From contig JBBMNZ010000016.1 in the NCBI GenBank assembly GCA_037954325.1, forward strand, positions 4,287,001 through 4,351,000: 64,000 bases of DNA, given 5' to 3'. Position numbers and translations under genes: made by a program. Of this stretch, positions 56,640 to 64,000 are shown one piece after another; within the stretch, counting starts at the first letter, position 1; each line of letters begins with the position of its first letter. The notes under the pieces are model-generated. The model did not search any database. It was not told the origin of the DNA and worked only from the letters and a program-made list of their open reading frames with translations. Source of the DNA: Fistularia commersonii. Lineage: Eukaryota > Chordata > Actinopteri > Syngnathiformes > Fistulariidae.

Positions 56640-57130
56640 CTCTCTCTGTCCTGTCTTATCCAATGTACAGTCAAGAGAATCTCACTGAGAGCGACTAACA
56701 TTGCTTGATAAATGGGAGGTCTCATTCCGTCAGCTCTTGCCTGGACGCATGTGGAGTTTTAAAGAAGACCGGAGGAATTTTTGATCACAAGTTGTTGGGT
56801 GATAGATCGTCCTTTGACCTGTAGCATGTCCTTCATCCCCTGATCTCCAGGTAATAAAGACAAAGCGAGATCTCCCCTAGTTACTCTTCCTGCCCAATCA
56901 ATATAAGGGATGGAACAGATGTCAAAGACTATTGAGTTTTTACTTTGCCTTTGCCATTTGTGTGTTGAGTAGCCGTGAACTCCAAGACCAGACTGGACAG
57001 CTGATAATGCTTCAGTGGTCTCATGGTGCTAAAAGCCTATATATCACGGGGCTGTATCCAAACACGGGAATGATTTTCACGGTTGAGAGGTTGATGTTCC
57101 AAAGCAAATTTAGTAGAAGAAACCATTAAG
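56640..57130. promoter_or_regulatory. Candidate conserved non-coding element
   Basis: Repeat-free, high-complexity sequence of even composition between two AT-rich, repeat-bearing regions. It has motif-like cores such as 'tttgatcac', 'cctttgacctgtag' (a nuclear-receptor half-site) and 'gtaataaagac'. No convincing open frame. By-eye judgement only. Confidence 0.22.
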
Positions 57131-57367
57131 TGCTTGTCAAATGCACAGAAAGCAGAGAGAGGATGGAAAAAAAATCCTTAAAATCAGGAAGGGATACCCT
57201 GCAGGATATTTGTAGTGGGAACTCATTTGAGTTAAAATGCCTTTTTCCTTCAAACAAACCTCTGGATACAATTAAAATTTTCTTCTGATAATACAAATTT
57301 TGAATCATTTTACTTTTTTGCTATTTTCCTTGTCTTTCACCATTCAATTTCAATATCATCCGGTATA

Positions 57368-57600
57368 AAAAATAAGAATAAGAATAAGAATAAGAATAAG
57401 AATAAGAATAAGAACAACTTTATTTATCCCGAAGGAAATTGTTGTGCCAGAGTTACAAGAAAAACAATGATAAATAATAGTAGAAAATTGTATAAACAGT
57501 CCAAAAAAAAAGGGGGGGGGGGGAATAAGAAATACAAATAAACTATGAAGTGTCTTAAGTAACAAGTGAAGACTATAAAGTGTTTTAAGGTCTTAAGTAC
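57368..57600 (-). mobile_element. LINE 3' end (L2/Rex type) with (AATAAG)n tail
   Basis: On the minus strand the 3' UTR block 'ctctggcacaacaatttcc' with 'gggataaataaagttgttc' runs into about seven hexanucleotide units (57368-57413). Upstream 3' UTR sequence (minus strand, 57430-57600) resembles the copy at 15.3 kb, but carries an A9G12 run (plus strand, 57503-57523). Confidence 0.72.
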
Positions 57601-57604
57601 CAAG

Positions 57605-59500
57605 TGAAAGATAGGGAGTGCACAAGAGTATGAAAAAGTATGAAAAAAAGGTACATAATGTTTGAGATGTAACTCCTTTCTTGTGACATGCTTGAAAAAA
57701 AGCTCTTGTATTTTTTTGTGATTAACAGTTCTGAAAAAAAAAACATCTACAGAACTGCAGAATTTGATATTTTTTGCTGAATAGGATCAGTTGTAAATTA
57801 TTTTACCCCCTGTATATTAATCATTGTCCAGTACAGGATTACACAGCATTGTGTCGTGAAAACGATACAGAACATGAGACTCAAATTCCAACATTTATTT
57901 TTTATTCATTATGACCGCTGGTGGGTTCGGTGAGACCCTGAACGAATGAAAGCTCTACCTGTGCATCAAAACGTCATATATGATTTGCACATCCTCTTCC
58001 AGCACCGGGTCGCTGTGCTGAGAGCTTGATCTCAGCAGCTTGTGGTGGACTGATCCAAAGAGAGGCTGAGATGTAATGCTGTCATGGAGCATTTCATGCT
58101 TCCATCTGGTGCATTAAGTCATGTCTGACATGCCTGTGGTCCTCAGCATAAAAAAAAAAAAAGAAAAAAAAAACCCAGGACCTGCCTTGAAATCCTGCCA
58201 GTCTGCATCAAGTACATTGCAACTCAATGTACAGCATTTGCTTTGTGCGAGAGAGTTTTTGTGGCGCCCAAGGGCAAACTCAACCTGTCGTCTCTGTGAT
58301 GACGTCGGTGGGGAAACAGTGATGGCAGTGCTCTGAGCAAAGATGCAGGGCAGTGAAATAAAACACCCCCATGGAGGGCTGCTGCCCAGACGACGTGTTT
58401 GACGTGAAATGTTCCAGAGGTGTGAAAGTCAATCTATTTCGCCATCATTGCTGGTTGGGTAACATTTGATTCTGCCACCTTGGGTTAAAGTCAGTCTCTG
58501 TGAAAAGCCTTTTTTTTCTTTTCTGGCATCCCTCTGTGTTCCAAATAAGGAACCGTACGAATCTACGTATGTCTGCGAGATGCAGAGAAGAAAATGTCGG
58601 ATAAGTAAAAAGGCTGAGATAACTAATTAAAAAAACCTCCTTAATAAAACAACACACACTGAGCAGTTTAGCAATGGTCTCTGGGAGATAATTCAAACTG
58701 AAACTTGCCTGAACAGCAGGGAGGAGCAGACACAAATGGGAAATTCCCATTTTGTCAGAACAGCATGGCGATGCATCCTGGGAGTTGAAGGGAGAACATC
58801 CTAGTATGTAATTACTGGACTGAAATACTTAGTTCATTATAGTTCTTAGACCCCACACACACTCTATTGGTCTCATCGAAGACATGGAAGAAGAAAGAAC
58901 GCGTGATAAATCAACTCCTTACTGTGATGATAAATGCAGATTTATTTTCAGATGGTGAGTTATGTCTGCTATTGCTTTTATAACCAGTGTCATGGATATA
59001 AATACATAGAAATTATATTTTCCTCAATCAAATACTCGGATACATTGCAGGTATAAATACATTCACTGCTGAAAATAATTAAATCAAGGGTTTATCTTCC
59101 TGTTGAAGCTCATTGTAAATTGGAAAGACATGAAATTTCAATCCCAAAACATATGTAAAATTTGTGAGTTCACCTAACAGTATCCTCTAAAATCCAAAGT
59201 TTAGAATAGTAAAACAAAACCAAGGACATATCATTATATCATAATAAAAAGTATAATAACAACAATATGATATAATAATAATACTGGTGATGATAATAAT
59301 AATAATAATTGTAATAATAATAATAATAACAATAACAACACTTTTAAGTATGGATATCTAATAGCAAAATAGTGTTAACTAACTAGCTAGCTTGATAAAC
59401 TAACATACAAAGAACTTCCATAACTTCATCAGACATGTCTAAGTATTTTAAGCTTAGGAGCAGTGTGTGTGTGTCACGTAAGTCTACACTTCTCACTCAA
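57605..59500. other. Intergenic DNA, no gene seen
   Basis: AT-rich unique sequence with poly-A runs near 58149-58172 and an AAT/ATA triplet-rich tract at 59262-59340. No coding or RNA gene recognised. Confidence 0.55.
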
Positions 59501-59503
59501 GAA

Positions 59504-60389
59504 CAGGCATGTCCAAAGTCCGGCCCGCGGGCCAAATACGAACCGTCCCTCAGCCTCTGTCATAAAAAGGAAAAAAATGATAACATAAGTAATAATTAAT
59601 AATAAAATCGAATATGTTATTTTGTATTTTTGATCTGAGTCTAATATTGAAATGATAAAAATCAGTGCCTTTCTCCTTTTTGATAAGAGAGGATAAGATA
59701 AGATAGAAATAAACTTTATTGATCCCCATAGGGTAACAGTTATAAGTGTCAATTAATATAAATATGAATATAAATAAAGACAATTAACGGACAGTTAGAA
59801 TATAGAAAAAGAGAAAATAGTGATAGTAAATATATGCAAAATAATGGATATAAATGATGAAAACACTGCATTTCTCCTTCTTTTGTCACAGCACCATATC
59901 AGTTATAAGTGTCAAAAAATTGAATACGAATTTAAATAAATTGACAATGAGAAGACAATTAGAAAATAGAAAAAAAACACAAATAAATAGACAGCTGCGA
60001 GACCAACAACATGGATGACAGAACGGGAAAAAAAGACATAAAATGCACAAGGACAAAACAAAATACAAGGATACATATGGTCCTCAACGTTTTGTACTTC
60101 TGAATAAAAGTGTTATTTTCCTGTTGACATGTTTTGAATTTAGAAGTTCATAGTGAACATTTAACAGTGAATAATATGTAATGTTTCAAATGAACCTAAA
60201 TATGTTTAATTTTTCTGAAAGGTTTTTTCAAAATAGCTTTTGATAAAAAAATTATTTGTTTTCTGTGTTAAGACATGAAAAGTATGCCATTTGCAATAAA
60301 TAAATGAATGCATTTAATGTAAATGGTTCAAAGAGTGGCCATCCCTCACACATTTCATTTTCACCAAATATGGCCTCTTTGCAAAAAGT
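59504..60389. mobile_element. hAT-type non-autonomous element with nested LINE tail
   Basis: The left end is 'caggcatgtccaaagtccggcccgcgggcc', a typical hAT terminus of the 'caggggtgtccaaa' type. The right end region, '...ttcattttcaccaaatatggcctctttgcaaaaagt', matches the opposite end of the same family but loses the last bases. Between them (about 59690-60070) lie LINE-tail and A-rich sequence that interrupt the element. No transposase coding remains. Confidence 0.55.
59682..60000 (-). mobile_element. Nested LINE 3' end with (GATAA)-type tail and imperfect duplication
   Basis: On the minus strand '...taacagttaccctatggggatcaataaagtttatttc' runs into a short GATAA-type tail (plus strand, about 59682-59706), another L2/Rex-type 3' end. 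The flanking blocks 59650-59681 and 59852-59883 resemble each other, as do 59738-59752 and 59901-59915. So part of the insert is a diverged direct repeat about 160-200 bases apart. Confidence 0.5.
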
Positions 60390-60394
60390 CATCT

Positions 60395-61855
60395 GCCAGA
60401 GACCATATTTGCTACATTTGACTGATCTCTGTCTAAAATCATGGTCTTTGAGGAAAACTAATTTTACACAACGGCCTTCAATTTTGTTTTGTTGTCGTAA
60501 TTGTAGTGAAACAAAAGACCACTAGGGAGGTTTACAGTCAAAGCTGGCTGAGAAATGCATATTGACCCATGCCAGGATCTTCTGATGCTCATCAACCTAA
60601 TTCTAAAGTACATATACAACTACATCCTAATAAAATCCTTTATCGTCATGAATCTGAATCATGTGGATTCAATATTGACATACAACCAAAATGAAAGAAC
60701 AATTTTTCCCCCCTCCAACTCTTATTCCTTTTAAAGATGGATCCCGTTGAAGAAAGGGTGCGAGAGTTGAGAAGTGAATGATGTGACCAGTTTCATCTTT
60801 GTGCCATGCCTTACCTCTTGTTTGACCATATTTAGGATTCATTTAGACACAACAATAAATTTCACGTCACAACGTGGTGTCTTAACCAAGTGGAGAACAC
60901 TTGGGAGAATTTTGCACGCCTATGATTAATTACTACTGATATCTGTGAGTCTATCATGAATTTGACGAAAATATTATCATTTATTTGTTTATTTTTATTT
61001 TAATTTAATGTTATTATTTTAATTATTTTATTATCTAGATATGTGGGTAATTTTGCACAAGATGGCTGGAGTTGTGCTTTATTCGTAAGAGATAAATATA
61101 GTTAACAAGTAGACCTTTTCTGTGTTTTCAAGCCTATGAAATGAACACCTTGTCGTTTACTGCTAACACTTGACATTTGTACTTCTTGCTTGGTGCCAGT
61201 CATTATCAGCCTGAACTCAGGGCTGTTTTAGTGTCTGACCTCTTGGCCTTCTGACCTTCTGCTTTACAAGCAAGAATCGATACAAGCTCCCATCAAAAAA
61301 CAGACTCCCATTTCCAGCAGGACAGGACAGAGATATGGTAATGGGACAATTGTGAAACAAACCACGGTACTTTCGGCAGACGAATAATTGTCTAGACTGG
61401 CCATGACTGAGTCCGGCAGCAACATAGGAGAGAGAACACGTCACAGACGTATCCGGTGGAAATTTGGGGTCATTTACATTTTCCGTGTATGTTTTTCACA
61501 GTTGTACTGTCCTGTATGTCTTGTCAGATTTTATAACTTTTAGATGCGTAACATTGTGTTTCACAACCACTTTAGTTTTGCATGGGTATTTAGAAAAATT
61601 CATTTAAAAGTTGTTTTTTTTATCTCTGTGTAAATCATGTCAAAAGAAGGTTACCTTCAAAATGAGTTATTATGCAGCTTAATATCTTTGTTAGTGTGAG
61701 CAAGAAAAGTGGGCTCAAAAAAAAAAAATAGAGATTTCACAGAAAGACAAGGGAAGTAAGGAGAGTAAAAAGTGACTCTGACTCTTTTGTGAGGCTACAA
61801 AGGAATTAGGAAAGTTTGACCCAAAAAATTAAAAATTTCTGTCATAGTAGTCATA
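60395..61855. other. Intergenic DNA, no gene seen
   Basis: Unique AT-rich sequence. The small frames (for example 61217-61444 minus) have no recognisable family. Confidence 0.55.
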
Positions 61856-61860
61856 ATAGA

Positions 61861-62532
61861 CATGGGTCTCAGACTCGCGGCCCGCGAAACAATTTTTTGT
61901 GGCCCCCTGCCTGAAATCAAATCTTTGTGTTCGTGCAGCCCACGCGTTTTTTCTCACATGCATCTGGGGGGTTCATACATTGGGTTTAAAAAAAAGGGGG
62001 CAAGGAAAAAATGAAAAAGTAACTTTGCAATGTATTTTTTGCTTCAAAATTCGAAAACAAAATGATTTCTTGATGAAAAAACGTCAAGTGAAATTATCAA
62101 AACAATCTTTTCTTTTATAAAAACCACAGAAATGATGACAAAAAAAATGGGCAAAATTAAAAACATTGATTTAATAACCAGAATAGCCACCATTAGCCTT
62201 GTTAACATTATACCTCCTCTTAAACATGCTACCAATCAATTTTCTAATAAATTTTAGTGGCAAAATGTTCCCACCGTGACAAGATTTTCTCTTTTAACTC
62301 AACAACATCTTAAGGGTGTAATTTCATCTATTCTTTTTCAATATTCATTTTTAATATTAATTCGCCATGTATAAAGATTTTTATAATTTACCTGTTTACC
62401 TCCTTTACACCGAAATAAGGGAAAAATTTGGACTTACTGTTACTTCTAGGTAATGATTTCACTGGTCCGGCCCCCTTGACATCAAATTAGGCCATATGTG
62501 GCCCCCGGGCCAAAATGAGTTTGACACCCCTG
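61861..62532. mobile_element. hAT-type non-autonomous element, about 670 bases
   Basis: Left end 'catgggtctcagactcgcggcccgcg'; right end 'ggccaaaatgagtttgacacccctg'. These pair as imperfect inverted repeats of the 'CAGGGGTGTCAAACTC' hAT terminus. The subterminal 'cactggtccggcccccttgacatcaaatt' is also characteristic. The inside is AT-rich with no transposase reading frame. The 8 bases on either side do not match cleanly as a target duplication, so the copy is old. Confidence 0.75.
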
Positions 62533-62539
62533 TCCTAGA

Positions 62540-64000
62540 GGATCGTAAAATATATCCCATAACAAAAAAGTTCTTAAAAAGCAATCTTCCTCATTTATGT
62601 TGAGTTAACTGTGCACGCCTCGAGTAGAATAGAGCTGGAGAAATCATCCAACTTAAGTGCAAAAAGAATTCATAGGTCATACAAAACGCCATTATTTGCC
62701 ATGTGACTATATGGATGTTAATGAGGGAAAATAGAAGCTGTTTGTGTGTCTTGCTCGGCCAGACATGGAGGACAGGGGGCACTAATGACATGTATGAGAG
62801 GTGACTGGATGACAGACGCTAACGGCGGGACGTTGTATAAACATGCTTATTGAAGACAGTGTCAATCAACACCCCAGGTTTGAGCCGGGGCTATTAGTCA
62901 AGTCAGACATCCTTCATCTGTCCTTGAGCAGAACGTCGGCAGGATTGCCAACTGACAAACCCACAAATAACAGCGATAGCTCTCGCGTGTGACAGTTGTG
63001 AAACACCAGTGAGGTTGAGCCAAGATAACTTTTTAGAAGTTTGAACAAAAGTGGAATGAAAAAGGATTCAGACCGGGGGCCAAATTATCCCTAGCGTTAC
63101 TTTACACTCAATTTATTCCAAACAGATCATTAGACTGTTGTTAAGCTGTGTCTTGACAAATGAAAGTTGTAATAGTTATATTTGCTCTTCTTGGGCTAAA
63201 AGAGCATCATAGACTTCTGCCGCTTAGCCTTGGGCAATGAAAAGAAATGAAAGACAAGTCATTTTTTCAGCTTGTACAACTCTCAAAAAAAATATTTAGA
63301 CTGTTTTGCTGTTTTTTTTCTCAGGGTAAGTCGTGTCGTGACTGACATCATGCTTGCAATTCAGTCTTATTTTGCATGAAGTGCCTCTGTATCTAACGTT
63401 CTCAAAATGATGGTATAACGGGATATATAACCGACGGCACGGTAACGTCAAACACAGGATTCTTAGATTCAAACCCTGGCTGTCCCAGACGGAGCTTCTG
63501 ACTGTTTATTACTAATTTCTTCCACTTCAACAAGCTACATGTAACGTCGGCAGTTAGCGCTAAATGACAGCCATGTGATATGTTGCAAAAAAATTTTGAC
63601 ATCCGAGTCCTGAGTGTCATTTTTTTGGTAAGGCACAGAAATTCACTAGATTAACAAGAGTCATGCCAGGATTTCCACAATGGAAAGCAATCAGGTTGAG
63701 TAACTACACTGACTAATTCAAATGTATTGGAAAAAAAAAAAAAATCAGGAATAGAAGCTGATTATGTCTTTCAAAATAAATCACGACTGATCGGTTTTCA
63801 TGCAATGCTTATACAGACATCATGGGGACATCATGTCACCACAAAAAATCTGCGTTTTTGTTTTTTTTTTTGTGGTTTAGTTGTTTTTATCAATGGAAAC
63901 AGTTTTCCTGACCCACAATTAACATATGAGATGAGGTAGGAATTCTCTCTCTCAAGGTGCAGCCGAGCCGTAGTGAAAGCAGAACAATAGTTTGGCACCG
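62540..64000. other. Intergenic DNA, no gene seen
   Basis: Unique sequence with a few homopolymers (63733-63744, 63860-63871). No exon, RNA gene or repeat recognised to the window edge. Confidence 0.5.

Noticed and set aside
61853..62540. Eight-base target duplication around the 61.9-62.5 kb hAT element
   Set aside because: The flanking octamers share only a few bases when aligned directly, so I do not claim a duplication.

Overview
The window looks like nuclear DNA of a ray-finned (teleost) fish. The only complete gene has the eight-exon layout of a vertebrate pancreatic elastase. The rest is AT-leaning, rich in microsatellites, and seeded with repeats typical of teleosts: RTE-clade LINE copies, L2/Rex-type LINE 3' tails, hAT-type DNA transposons with CAGGGGTG-like ends, and a dispersed repeat ending in the 'cttgctgtgaggc...gcgctaa' motif. 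There is no sign of bacterial, plasmid or phage organisation, and no CRISPR array.

Layout. 1-3.9 kb: 3' flank of the elastase gene, with two large microsatellites. 3.95-6.2 kb: a chymotrypsin-like elastase gene of the CELA3/ela3l type on the minus strand. It has eight coding exons, consensus splice sites and a 269-residue precursor with an intact catalytic triad. 6.3-21 kb: non-coding DNA with an internally deleted hAT element that keeps a piece of transposase (14.7-15.1 kb), a LINE tail (15.3 kb) and a perfect DR1 nuclear-receptor site (19.43 kb). 21.2-24.5 kb: two RTE copies in tandem on the minus strand. 25-43 kb: mostly unique sequence, with an exon-like segment and an unusually long open frame (32.9-33.9 kb) and a high-complexity, enhancer-like block (40.3-41.5 kb). 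43.1-47.1 kb: two RTE copies on the plus strand. 47-59 kb: unique DNA, more LINE tails, and a CpG-rich promoter or first-exon candidate at 52.8-53.2 kb. 59.5-62.5 kb: two hAT-type elements, one of them containing a nested LINE tail.

Only the elastase is a confident protein-coding host gene. Pancreatic expression is expected from its family. The roughly 58 kb upstream of it hold no recognisable gene, so this looks like an intergenic or large-intron region, perhaps with regulatory DNA. The most informative structure is in the repeats. An inverted pair of RTE copies about 21 kb apart is nearly identical over about 0.73 kb and clearly diverged outside it. Three copies share the same foreign LINE tail inside the endonuclease coding region. 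I found no previously undescribed biological system that I could defend. All identity values are hand estimates.
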